Origin: an uncultured Lachnospiraceae bacterium
Lineage (GTDB): Bacteria; Bacillota; Clostridia; Lachnospirales; Lachnospiraceae
DNA length: 64,000 bases
Assembly (NCBI GenBank): GCA_902778165.1
Contig: CACYWQ010000005.1
Location: forward strand, 1 to 64,000
Direction: 5' to 3'
Within the stretch, counting starts at the first letter, position 1. Each line of letters starts with the position of its first letter. The position numbers and the translations under genes were made by a program. The notes under the pieces were generated by a model. It was not told where the DNA came from and did no database searches. It saw nothing but the letters and a program-made list of their open reading frames with translations. Of this stretch, positions 1-6,820 are shown one piece after another.

Positions 1-1
1 C

Positions 2-1507
2 GAATATAACGCAACTAAATTTTATCTGGAGTACAGGGAACTCACGTCCCCGTTACTGCCGGTTTCTGATTATACACTGGTTTTGCCTGAAGGGACATTT
101 ACAACAGAAGACGGCGATGTTATACCGGAGATCAGAAAGAAAATAACAACCGGCGATTTTACCAGACTTAATAATATTGAAACCGTTGATCCGGAAAAAT
201 TCAGCTCTATGCGTACCGGGCTTGTTTCTTATAAAGACAGCAGTGCTTATGTTACGCTTACCGGTCATGAAACCACGGATGGATTAGGATTTCGTTTTGT
301 AAAATTCAACTCAGAAGACAGTATGACTGAAGAAGAGTTCTATATGAATATTCCTGAAGATAAAAGATTTGTGGAAGCAGTAAATATAATTAAAACATAT
401 GACGGTCAATATCTTTTATACGTAAACACTTTAAAAAACACTTATGCGCAGAAGATTACTGAGTCAGGAGAAAAAATTACAAACGTTTTAATGATTCCGG
501 AAGTGGTTAGTATAATAGAGCTCGAAAATGGTTTTAAAGGGTTGTCTGCATGGTCATCAGGATCTGTAAATGCTGAACTTATATCAGGTAATGGCGAATT
601 TACCGGGGATATATGGAGTTTTGATTTTACCGGTGAACCGGTCAGGAAGATATACAAATACGATGCTTACATATCCGGAGGCTTCCTGGCAATAGACAGA
701 GAGCATTATTGTATTTCAGGTTACGATAAGGGATCTGAACGTTATTACACGGATATATATGATTCAAAAGATAATTTTGAAAAAAGGGTTCTACTATCGG
801 GCAATCTGCCCCTTTCCATTTGTGCCTATGATAGCAAGATAACGGTTGTGGAAATTGCTTTTGATGAAGAAACCGGAGCGGAACATTTTGTTATATATAC
901 ATATGATACATTAAGCGATTCGGTTGTGAATAAAAAACTTGAGGGAGATAAACTGGATGAGATCTATCTGTCAGGGATAAAACTTCAGAAAGCAGAATAT
1001 GGTTATGTTTTATTTTACAGATATTCCGGTAAAACTGATATTGCCCTTTCAAGACTGATGTTTCTTTCCGATGATTATGATATAGTCGGTTCGCTTACTT
1101 TACCGGGGGGGGCAGACTGCATACCCCAGAAAGACAGGATTGTTGTAGTTTGGGAGGATAATGAAGGCCGGAGCATGGCCTGGACAGAGGTTTTTATGAC
1201 CGGAAAAGAGGAAGATAAAGAAAGACCGGTAAACCACAGGGATAGTGTATCGGATAAAAGAAAAAATGATATTGATGGTTCAGAAATATACAGTTACGGT
1301 AATGCCGGCATTAATGAACGGACAGAAAAACACCGGATAAAAGACGGAGAAAATATGAAGTCGTCGCCTTCACAGGTGTATTCGTCAGAAACCGGTACGG
1401 GTGATGAGCTTTGGTTATGGGTCATGATCATGGCAGGTTCTTTGGCCGGATGTACGGCCGTAGCTATATACTGGTTTAAGATTAGATTAAAAAAGAATGG
1501 AGAATAA
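2..1507 (+). CDS. Membrane-anchored protein of unknown function, 5' end cut by the window edge
   Basis: The reading frame is open from base 2 without a start in the window, so the N-terminus is missing; a TTG at 83 is only an internal codon. About 501 residues are visible. They are acidic and rich in beta-strand-like segments (many short YIDSK/GYVLFYRYSG-type stretches), then a charged, low-complexity linker, and finally one hydrophobic segment near the end (WLWVMIMAGSLAGC) followed by a basic tail. This is the layout of a surface protein held by a C-terminal membrane anchor. I do not recognise a family. Lysine codons are mostly AAA, unlike the AAG-biased genes after the tRNA cluster. The next gene starts 3 bases downstream, so they are co-transcribed. 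Confidence 0.7.
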   Translation, partial: EYNATKFYLEYRELTSPLLPVSDYTLVLPEGTFTTEDGDVIPEIRKKITTGDFTRLNNIETVDPEKFSSMRTGLVSYKDSSAYVTLTGHETTDGLGFRFVKFNSEDSMTEEEFYMNIPEDKRFVEAVNIIKTYDGQYLLYVNTLKNTYAQKITESGEKITNVLMIPEVVSIIELENGFKGLSAWSSGSVNAELISGNGEFTGDIWSFDFTGEPVRKIYKYDAYISGGFLAIDREHYCISGYDKGSERYYTDIYDSKDNFEKRVLLSGNLPLSICAYDSKITVVEIAFDEETGAEHFVIYTYDTLSDSVVNKKLEGDKLDEIYLSGIKLQKAEYGYVLFYRYSGKTDIALSRLMFLSDDYDIVGSLTLPGGADCIPQKDRIVVVWEDNEGRSMAWTEVFMTGKEEDKERPVNHRDSVSDKRKNDIDGSEIYSYGNAGINERTEKHRIKDGENMKSSPSQVYSSETGTGDELWLWVMIMAGSLAGCTAVAIYWFKIRLKKNGE

Positions 1508-1510
1508 AAA

Positions 1511-2332
1511 ATGGATACAGAAATAATAGGTGTGCAAGAGGCTCTTACGGATGCACAAAAAAAAGCAAATGCCGGTGATTATTCAGGAGCTAAAGATGTA
1601 CTGGAGTCAGTTATAAAAAAGTTGGAAGGCTCAGAGCGTTATAATGATCCGGAGACAGAATACCATACTTTTGCAGCTCCAATAGAACAGGTTTTATTTT
1701 TGAAGGATCAAGAAGGCGGTAAAAAGATTGAAATAGCGCCTGAAAGCTTTGCTACACTGTATCTGACATACAGTAATCTCCTTTTGGGGATGAAGGATAA
1801 CGCAGGTGCAAAAAATGCCATTGAAAAGGCGATAGAATGGAATCCCGTAAATCCGAATCTAAGACTTGAATATGCTGACATATTCAGGGTGGAAGAAGAT
1901 ATGGAGAGTTTTTTTGATAAAACGCTGGATGCATATAAAACAGCTTATTCTAAAGAATTTCTTGCCCGCATATATCGAAATATCGGTTTTTATTTTATAG
2001 AGAAAGAAAAGTGGCATGAGGCCATGGCTGCATATGTGCTCAGTCTTCACATTGACAGTAATTCACAGGATGCAGCCAGAGAGATAGATTACATTCAGGA
2101 ACAGACTCAAGGCAAGACCGGGATTCCTTCTATGGATGAGATCAAGAAAGTTGCCCGGGAATATGGATTCTCGACGGAGCCCAATGATGAGATAGTGGGA
2201 GTTGCAGCTTATTATGGTCATAAGGCTTTGGATGACGGCAGAAAAGACGTGGCTAAATACTTTTTAACTATCGCTGAGAATCTTACAGGAGATCCTAATA
2301 TTGCATCTATACTTGAAAAAATAGAGGATTAA
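1511..2332 (+). CDS. TPR-repeat protein
   Basis: A 273-residue soluble protein without signal peptide. The N-terminal third holds a helical hairpin ([20 protein letters not shown]); the middle has typical tetratricopeptide pairs ([20 protein letters not shown] followed by [16 protein letters not shown], then [20 protein letters not shown]), and the C-terminus has another helical pair. TPR proteins act as scaffolds for protein contacts; no catalytic motif is visible. The gene begins 3 bases after the membrane-anchored protein gene, so it may be the cytoplasmic partner of that protein, but this is inference. Codon use is AAA- and CAA-rich, matching the other three genes at this end of the window. 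Confidence 0.75.
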   Translation: MDTEIIGVQEALTDAQKKANAGDYSGAKDVLESVIKKLEGSERYNDPETEYHTFAAPIEQVLFLKDQEGGKKIEIAPESFATLYLTYSNLLLGMKDNAGAKNAIEKAIEWNPVNPNLRLEYADIFRVEEDMESFFDKTLDAYKTAYSKEFLARIYRNIGFYFIEKEKWHEAMAAYVLSLHIDSNSQDAAREIDYIQEQTQGKTGIPSMDEIKKVAREYGFSTEPNDEIVGVAAYYGHKALDDGRKDVAKYFLTIAENLTGDPNIASILEKIED

Positions 2333-2370
2333 AAAAATTACATGATAATTTGATCATTGGAGGTTTGCAG

Positions 2371-2646
2371 TTGTCAAAAGAAATTATAAACAGATTTAAT
2401 CCGGGAGATGTGGTCCGGCATTTTAAAAGGGAATTATTAACAAACGACAAAAGACTTTCAAATATGTATTTATATAAAATAATAGGAGAAGCCCAACATA
2501 CGGAAACGGGAGAAAAGTTGATGATATATATGGCGCTTTATGACGATTTTCGTGTTTATGCCAGACCATTGGAGATGTTTTGCGGATTAACTGATAAAGA
2601 GAAATATCCGAATATTAAACAAAAGTATAGATTTGAGGTTGTTTAA
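2371..2646 (+). CDS. DUF1653 family protein
   Basis: A 91-residue protein that matches the DUF1653 family in layout: [10 protein letters not shown] near the start, [21 protein letters not shown] in the middle, and a [14 protein letters not shown]-like block near the end. DUF1653 proteins are small, single-domain and of unknown role, often fused to or near metabolic enzymes. The start is the TTG at 2371, because GGAGG at 2359-2363 lies seven bases before it; an in-frame TTG at 2350 has no ribosome binding site. The stop codon overlaps the next start (TAATG), so the two are translationally coupled. Confidence 0.75.
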   Translation: MSKEIINRFNPGDVVRHFKRELLTNDKRLSNMYLYKIIGEAQHTETGEKLMIYMALYDDFRVYARPLEMFCGLTDKEKYPNIKQKYRFEVV

Positions 2647-2948
2647 TGAAAAATGTAAAAATAACGGTAATGAAAATCACCCGTTATGATGATTTGATAA
2701 GAGAGTATGAAAACCCGCAAGATCATCCGTGTGATATGAAAGAGGGGGATGTGTTTATATCAGAAGGCTGGACAAAACCGGATGGTTTTTGTAATAGTGC
2801 GTGGGAATCTATTTCATCTTTTGTCATGACATTGTCATGCGGTGGAAGTGATATTTATGATGGATGGATGAAAAACCCTAAATCTGCTATGATTTCGTGT
2901 AACGATGGGTTTCGTCCGGTCAGCTTTTTGCTGGAGACGGTGGAATAA
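2646..2948 (+). CDS. TIGR04076 family protein
   Basis: A 100-residue protein with the pattern of the TIGR04076 family: KVKITVMKIT at the N-terminus, a CDMKEGDVFI stretch, KPDGFCNSAWE, and a C-terminal DGFRPVSFLLE block. Conserved cysteines and a glycine-rich CGG are visible. The family is small and of unknown function; members occur in anaerobic Firmicutes and archaea. The start overlaps the stop of the DUF1653 gene by one base. It is the last gene of the AAA-rich operon and is followed about 100 bases later by a terminator. The family call rests on memory of the consensus. Confidence 0.7.
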   Translation: MKNVKITVMKITRYDDLIREYENPQDHPCDMKEGDVFISEGWTKPDGFCNSAWESISSFVMTLSCGGSDIYDGWMKNPKSAMISCNDGFRPVSFLLETVE

Positions 2949-3047
2949 AAAATCTGGTACCTATAAATAAAATTTTTTTGGTTCTTATCAAAAAATATAT
3001 TATTTTATAAAATGTAAATGGTTTCATTCTATACTACTTACAAAGAG

Positions 3048-3070
3048 CAGGTCTTCGTGACCTGTTTTTT
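3048..3070 (+). terminator. Rho-independent terminator of the first operon
   Basis: A six-base-pair stem CAGGTC/GACCTG with a TTCGT loop is followed directly by six T residues. It lies 100 bases after the last gene of the left-end operon and before the tRNA promoter. Confidence 0.8.
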
Positions 3071-3162
3071 ATTATGTGATTAATCTTGATAGTGAATTAT
3101 ATGCATGATTTATCTTAAGTGTATCTTTTTGTGATTAATATCAGGAAATCAATAAAAAACTC

Positions 3163-3191
3163 TTGACATATGTCACTAAGATGTATATAAT
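3163..3191 (+). promoter_or_regulatory. Strong sigma-A promoter of the tRNA operon
   Basis: A perfect TTGACA (3163-3168) and a perfect TATAAT (3186-3191) are separated by 17 bases. Transcription should start near 3198, about 25 bases before the first tRNA. Confidence 0.85.
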
Positions 3192-3222
3192 TCGTAAAGC
3201 GTTTGAAAAAAGACGCACATAT

Positions 3223-3295
3223 GGGGTCTTAGCTCAGCTGGGAGAGCATCTGCCTTACAAGCAGAGGGTCATAGGTTCGAGCCCTATAGGCCCCA
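3223..3295 (+). tRNA. tRNA-Val (anticodon TAC)
   Basis: The acceptor arms GGGGTCT and AGGCCCC pair over seven positions (one G-U). The anticodon stem TCTGC/GCAGA closes the loop CTTACAA, giving anticodon TAC for valine GTA. The T arm has the GGTTCGAGCC pattern. The 3' CCA is not encoded and must be added after transcription. Confidence 0.92.
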
Positions 3296-3319
3296 TATTT
3301 TTACCTTAAAACTGAATAT

Positions 3320-3392
3320 GCCGATGTGGCTCAATTGGCAGAGCAGCTGATTTGTAATCAGCAGGTTATCGGTTCGAGTCCGATCATCGGCT
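3320..3392 (+). tRNA. tRNA-Thr (anticodon TGT)
   Basis: The acceptor arms GCCGATG and CATCGGC pair fully. The anticodon stem GCTGA/TCAGC closes the loop TTTGTAA, giving anticodon TGT for threonine ACA. A standard D arm (GGCTCAATTGGCAGAGC) and T arm (GGTTCGAGTCC) are present. CCA is not encoded. Confidence 0.92.
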
Positions 3393-3421
3393 TAAGGCAT
3401 AGAGACTCTCTATGCCTTTAT

Positions 3422-3503
3422 GGGCGGATTCCCGAGTGGCCAAAGGGGACAGACTGTAAATCTGCTGCAAATTGCTTCGGTGGTTCGAATCCACCTCCGC
3501 CCA
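3422..3503 (+). tRNA. tRNA-Tyr (anticodon GTA), long variable arm
   Basis: The acceptor arms GGGCGGA and TCCGCCC pair. The D arm CCCGAGTGGCCAAAGGGG and the loop CTGTAAA give anticodon GTA for tyrosine. A long variable arm (TGCAAATTGCTTCGG region) marks a class II tRNA. The outermost anticodon-stem position looks like an A-C mismatch rather than a pair. CCA is not encoded. Confidence 0.9.
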
Positions 3504-3513
3504 TAATCCCTAA

Positions 3514-3587
3514 CGCGGGGTGGAGCAGTCTGGAAGCTCGTCGGGCTCATAACCCGAAGGTCATAGGTTCAAATCCTATCCCCGCTA
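3514..3587 (+). tRNA. Initiator tRNA-fMet (anticodon CAT)
   Basis: The anticodon stem TCGGG/CCCGA carries the three G-C pairs typical of initiator tRNAs around the loop CTCATAA. The first acceptor position is unpaired, another initiator hallmark; here it is C1 opposite T72 (acceptor CGCGGGG against CCCCGCT, then A73), whereas the usual bacterial mismatch is C1-A72. CCA is not encoded. Confidence 0.92.
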
Positions 3588-3748
3588 CTTTGAAAAGCGC
3601 AAAAAGCCCATCGTCCAAACCTTCGGTTCGTCCGATGGCCGTTTGTCGCCAAGGCTCCAAACGTCAGTCTAAGCACTTAGCTGCTTATGACCGCAAGCGC
3701 TCAACGCAGCAAAGCACTTATCCTGATTTTTGCTTTGACTCGTTATTC
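3588..3748 (+). other. Spacer inside the tRNA operon with an imperfect inverted repeat
   Basis: A 161-base gap separates tRNA-fMet from tRNA-Phe, much longer than the other gaps (10-30 bases). It contains an imperfect inverted repeat, CCATCG and CGATGG around an inner AACC-TTC-GGTT hairpin at about 3608-3640, which could be an RNA processing or folding element. I see no tRNA remnant and no credible protein gene. Confidence 0.5.
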
Positions 3749-3821
<73 letters not shown>

Positions 3822-3824
3822 CTT

Positions 3825-3853
3825 AAAAAAAGCATCTTTTTGATGCTTTTTTT
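3825..3853 (+). terminator. Terminator of the tRNA operon
   Basis: A stem AGCATC/GATGCT around a five-T loop is flanked by an A-run upstream and a T-run downstream (AAAAAAAGCATC...GATGCTTTTTTT). It starts four bases after tRNA-Phe. Confidence 0.85.
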
Positions 3854-3870
3854 GTATATTTAAAAAACTA

Positions 3871-3901
3871 TTGACTTTCCACCAGGTGGAAGGTTTAAAT
3901 T
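3871..3901 (+). promoter_or_regulatory. MerR-type promoter/operator with a 19-base spacer
   Basis: TTGACT (3871-3876) is followed by a TAAATT-type -10 at 3896-3901, an overlong spacer of 19 bases. The spacer holds a perfect 15-base palindrome, TTCCACC-A-GGTGGAA (3877-3891). Long-spacer promoters with a central dyad are the signature of MerR-family regulation, where the regulator twists the DNA to align -35 and -10. The MerR gene that should follow is reduced to 19 codons. Confidence 0.75.
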
Positions 3902-3944
3902 ATCTGTATCGAGAGGCCGAACGAGATAAGGTAAGAGGTATCAA

Positions 3945-4004
3945 ATGAAGATTAATCAGGTCGAAGAACTGGTGGGGATCACCAAGAAGAACATCAGAAA
4001 ATAA
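3945..4004 (+). pseudogene. MerR regulator remnant, first 19 codons only
   Basis: An ATG at 3945 opens a short frame whose first 18 residues (MKINQVEELVGITKKNIR) match the first helix and turn of the MerR DNA-binding domain, which normally continues with FYE or YYE. Here it runs into AAA TAA after NIR. The rest of a roughly 100-260-residue regulator, including the wing and the dimerisation helix, is gone. The stop codon merges with the ribosome binding site of the next gene (TAAGGAG). It is either a deletion product now serving as a leader peptide for yhfC translation, or an untranslated fossil. It cannot bind DNA as it stands. Confidence 0.7.
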
Positions 4005-4016
4005 GGAGAATAACAG

Positions 4017-4826
4017 ATGGAGCTGTCACAATACAGAGTGCCCTGGATCAATATTGCGGCAATAATGGTATCACTGCTTTTAAGTGTAGGGATACCTATG
4101 GTTTTGGGCTTATATTGGGAGAATAAGAAAGACGCAAGATTATCTTCCGCATTAAAAGGTGCCGGAACATTTGTTGTATTTGCTCTTATACTTGAATCTA
4201 TAGTCCACAATATCGTTATTAAGGTTATGGGACAGGATGCATTTCTGCAGCTTCCATTTTACGCTATATACGGCGGACTTGCGGCAGGGTTGTTTGAAGA
4301 AGTCGGAAGATATATAGTGATGCGTCTTTTTATGAAGAAGAAACTCGATAAAACAGAGGCTGTTATGTTCGGAATAGGCCACGGCGGAGTCGAGAGCATA
4401 CTTCTTGTAGGATTAACCAGTGTATCGAATATAGTAGTATCCGTAATGCTGAATCTTGGACTGGGAGATCTCCTGCTTAAGGGTACTGATCCTTCCATTC
4501 GTGCCCGGGTGATCGAGCAGCTTTCACCTCTCTGGCTTTCGGGACCGGGAACCTTCCTGTGGATGGGAGTTGAGAGAATTTCAGCGATAACCTTTCATAT
4601 TTGCGCTTCGTATTTTGTATATCGCGCGGTCAAAGACAGGAATTTCGGTCTGTGCGTATTGGCGGTGGCAATGCATGCACTTTTGGACGGAGTAATGGTT
4701 GCGATACAGAAGATTTCCGGAAGTTTGATCTTAACAGAGGGATATATCTTTGTGTTTGCAGTGATATTTGCTGTAATAACTATAACTGCTTACAGACATG
4801 AAAAATGGGAAAAGAGAGACTATTGA
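4017..4826 (+). CDS. yhfC: YhfC-family intramembrane metalloprotease
   Basis: A 269-residue integral membrane protein with about seven hydrophobic segments. It carries the motifs of the YhfC (DUF2324) family, which is distantly related to CAAX/Abi proteases: FEEVGRY near residue 95, GIGHGGVE near 120, ER-SAITFH near 190, and AMHALLDG near 220. The glutamates and histidines in these membrane segments are the predicted metal ligands. Substrate unknown; related Abi proteins act in processing or self-immunity. AAGGAG lies eight bases before the ATG. The gene sits directly behind a MerR-type promoter and a MerR remnant, so its expression is probably induced by an unlinked MerR protein or now unregulated. 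Confidence 0.82.
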   Translation: MELSQYRVPWINIAAIMVSLLLSVGIPMVLGLYWENKKDARLSSALKGAGTFVVFALILESIVHNIVIKVMGQDAFLQLPFYAIYGGLAAGLFEEVGRYIVMRLFMKKKLDKTEAVMFGIGHGGVESILLVGLTSVSNIVVSVMLNLGLGDLLLKGTDPSIRARVIEQLSPLWLSGPGTFLWMGVERISAITFHICASYFVYRAVKDRNFGLCVLAVAMHALLDGVMVAIQKISGSLILTEGYIFVFAVIFAVITITAYRHEKWEKRDY

Positions 4827-5239
4827 CAATTCGGGTCTTAGTTGGTAGTCTTTTAAGGTAAACATCAAAAAGAAAGGACACACATAAGTGTGCGCGTGAG
4901 CCGATGAAAAACAGATGATCATATCAGGTAGATACAGACTGAGTATTAAGGACCGAAAGGTCTGTTTGTGTATGCCGGATCGGATCATCGTGATTTTCTG
5001 AAGCCATCATTTATGATGATGCCCTTTTGGCATATATTAGTCTTCGATCACATATGATCTGCTTTCGGTATAACCGATGGCAGATTTTTTAATGCTCTGT
5101 TTTCGGAGGATCAGTGTGAAAAATGTGCTGATGCACCATTTTTCACACCTACGATTTGCGCAAAGCTCAAATCGCCTTATGGCATGGCCGAATCTGATGT
5201 TCGGCACGCCGCCTCGCAACCAACGCAAGGAGGAATAAT
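4823..5239 (+). promoter_or_regulatory. Structured leader (attenuator) of the ABC-F gene
   Basis: This 400-base gap has no ordinary gene. TTGACA (4823-4828) and a weak TAGTCT (4846-4851), 17 bases apart, form a promoter. Tiny ORFs follow an AGAAAGGA site: GTG at 4890 (five codons) and ATG at 4904 (MKNR). A GACC-GAAA-GGTC hairpin (4951-4962) contains ACCGAAAG (4952-4959), fully complementary to CTTTCGGT (5062-5069) inside the terminator stem. After the terminator come GGAGG (5106-5110), a 12-base-pair hairpin (5114-5125 with 5137-5148), CGATTTG/CAAATCG (5152-5174), GCCGAA/TTCGGC (5187-5205), and a 35-codon frame from ATG 5131 to TAA 5238 ending two bases before the ABC-F start. This is the architecture of antibiotic-induced attenuation by ribosome stalling on a short leader ORF. 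Confidence 0.65.
5057..5090 (+). terminator. Intrinsic terminator inside the ABC-F leader
   Basis: The outer stem ATCTGC/GCAGAT (5057-5062 with 5080-5085) and the inner stem CGGT/ACCG are followed by a T-run. It lies 150 bases before the ABC-F start, where it would stop transcription in the uninduced state. Its CTTTCGGT arm can pair with 4952-4959 instead. Confidence 0.72.
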
Positions 5240-6772
5240 ATGGCACAATTACAGATAAGTAACCTTACTTTTTCATATGAAGGCAGCAGCAATAACGTAT
5301 TTGAGAATGTGAGCTTCAGTATCGATACAACATGGAAACTCGGGCTCATCGGCCGTAACGGCAAAGGCAAGACCACATTACTTAATCTATTGATGGGAAG
5401 ATATGAGTATGTCGGGAGCATATCCGGAGAGACGGTATTTGACTGCTTTCCTTACGCAATTTCTGAGAGTGAACTGGATAAATCGGCGTCTGAACTGGTT
5501 AATACTTGGAAGCCGCAGGTGGAGGAATGGCAGATACTCATTCAGTTAAGTCAGATTGGAATGGATCCTGAATGCATTTACAGGCCATTTGGTACACTAA
5601 GCTACGGAGAGCGTACCAGAGTCATGCTGGCAGTACTCTTCGCATCGGATGATGAGATGCTGCTCATAGACGAGCCAACCAATCATCTGGACAAGGAAGC
5701 AAGGGAGATCGTGAAGGAATACCTTAAATCAAAAAAGGGGTTCATTCTGGTATCTCATGACAGAGATCTTCTCGATGCCGTGACGGACCATGTACTTGTA
5801 CTTAACCGCAACAGCATTGAAGTTCAGGCCGGCAATTTCTCTTCATGGCAGGAGAATAAAGAAAAAGCGGATGCGTATGCATTAGCGGAGAACGAGAAGC
5901 ACCTTAAGGAGATAGGCAAGCTTAAGACAGCCGCCGACAGAAGCAACCGATGGGCTGTTAAGAATGAGAATACCAAGATAGGTTTTGATCCCTTAAAAGA
6001 GCCTGAGAGAAATATCTCCACAAGATCTTATATCGGGGCAAAGACAAAGAAGATGCAGGCAAGAGTCAAGTCGTATGAGAAGCGGATGGGCAGGGAAATC
6101 GAGGAAAAGGAAGGGCTGCTTAAGGATATAGAAACTGTAGCTGACCTTAAGCTTAATCCGCTCAAGTATCATAAGAGTGTTCTTGTGGAGGCGAGGGAAC
6201 TGTCGATAGGATATGGCTTAGGCGCCCCGCTTTTTACCGATAAGACATTTAAGATATGTCAGGGTGAGAGAGTCTTCTTATCCGGCAGGAACGGCTGCGG
6301 CAAGACAAGCCTTATAAAGGCGATATTACAGGAAGCTTCAGAAGATCCGTATGAGGCAAAAGAGAGTTTTCTGAATGTGACGGGAGAACTTATAGTTGCT
6401 TCAGGTCTTAAAATATCATATATCAATCAGGACACATCTTTTCTTAAGGGAACTCTGAGGGAATATGCCAAAGCGGCCGACTTAAATGAGAGTCTGTTCT
6501 TGGCGGTATTAAGGCGCCTTGATCTTGAGAGAGAGCAGTTTGCGAAGGATATGACCGAATTCTCTGAGGGACAGAAGAAAAAGGTGTTGATAGCAGGGAG
6601 TCTTATTACACCTGCCCATCTATACATCTGGGATGAGCCACTTAACTATATAGATGTGTTCTCAAGAATGCAGATAGAGAAACTTATTCGGGAATATCAA
6701 CCCACAATGCTGCTTGTGGAACATGACGTAAGATTTAAAGAGAAGGTCGCAACAGGGGATATTTTCATATGA
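5240..6772 (+). CDS. Lsa-type ABC-F ribosomal protection protein
   Basis: A 510-residue soluble protein with two ABC ATPase domains and no membrane segments, the ABC-F plan. The first domain has Walker A GRNGKGKTT near residue 39, signature LSYGERTR, and Walker B LLIDEPTNHLD. The second has GRNGCGKTS, signature FSEGQKKK and Walker B-like LYIWDEPLNYID. A charged linker of about 80 residues joins them. The opening (ISNLTFSYEGSSNNVFENVSF) and length match the Lsa group, which dislodges lincosamides, streptogramin A and pleuromutilins from the ribosome. AAGGAGG (5227-5233) lies six bases before the ATG. The attenuator-like leader upstream supports a resistance role; drug specificity cannot be read from sequence. 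Confidence 0.85.
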   Translation: MAQLQISNLTFSYEGSSNNVFENVSFSIDTTWKLGLIGRNGKGKTTLLNLLMGRYEYVGSISGETVFDCFPYAISESELDKSASELVNTWKPQVEEWQILIQLSQIGMDPECIYRPFGTLSYGERTRVMLAVLFASDDEMLLIDEPTNHLDKEAREIVKEYLKSKKGFILVSHDRDLLDAVTDHVLVLNRNSIEVQAGNFSSWQENKEKADAYALAENEKHLKEIGKLKTAADRSNRWAVKNENTKIGFDPLKEPERNISTRSYIGAKTKKMQARVKSYEKRMGREIEEKEGLLKDIETVADLKLNPLKYHKSVLVEARELSIGYGLGAPLFTDKTFKICQGERVFLSGRNGCGKTSLIKAILQEASEDPYEAKESFLNVTGELIVASGLKISYINQDTSFLKGTLREYAKAADLNESLFLAVLRRLDLEREQFAKDMTEFSEGQKKKVLIAGSLITPAHLYIWDEPLNYIDVFSRMQIEKLIREYQPTMLLVEHDVRFKEKVATGDIFI

Positions 6773-6780
6773 TTAGATAA

Positions 6781-6802
6781 AGGGACGGCTAACACCGTCC
6801 CT
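6781..6802. terminator. Bidirectional terminator between convergent genes
   Basis: A perfect 8-base-pair stem AGGGACGG/CCGTCCCT with a six-base loop lies between the end of the ABC-F gene and the end of the minus-strand HAD gene. Read on the minus strand it is followed by TTTATC; on the plus strand there is no clear T-run. Confidence 0.65.
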
Positions 6803-6820
6803 TGTCTGTAGCAGTTATAC

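Noticed and set aside
2350-2370. Upstream TTG as start of the DUF1653 gene
   Set aside because: The ribosome binding site GGAGG lies downstream of it and fits the TTG at 2371.
5037-5421. Minus-strand frames overlapping the ABC-F leader and gene start
   Set aside because: They lie opposite the structured leader and the ABC-F coding region, lack ribosome binding sites and resemble no family.
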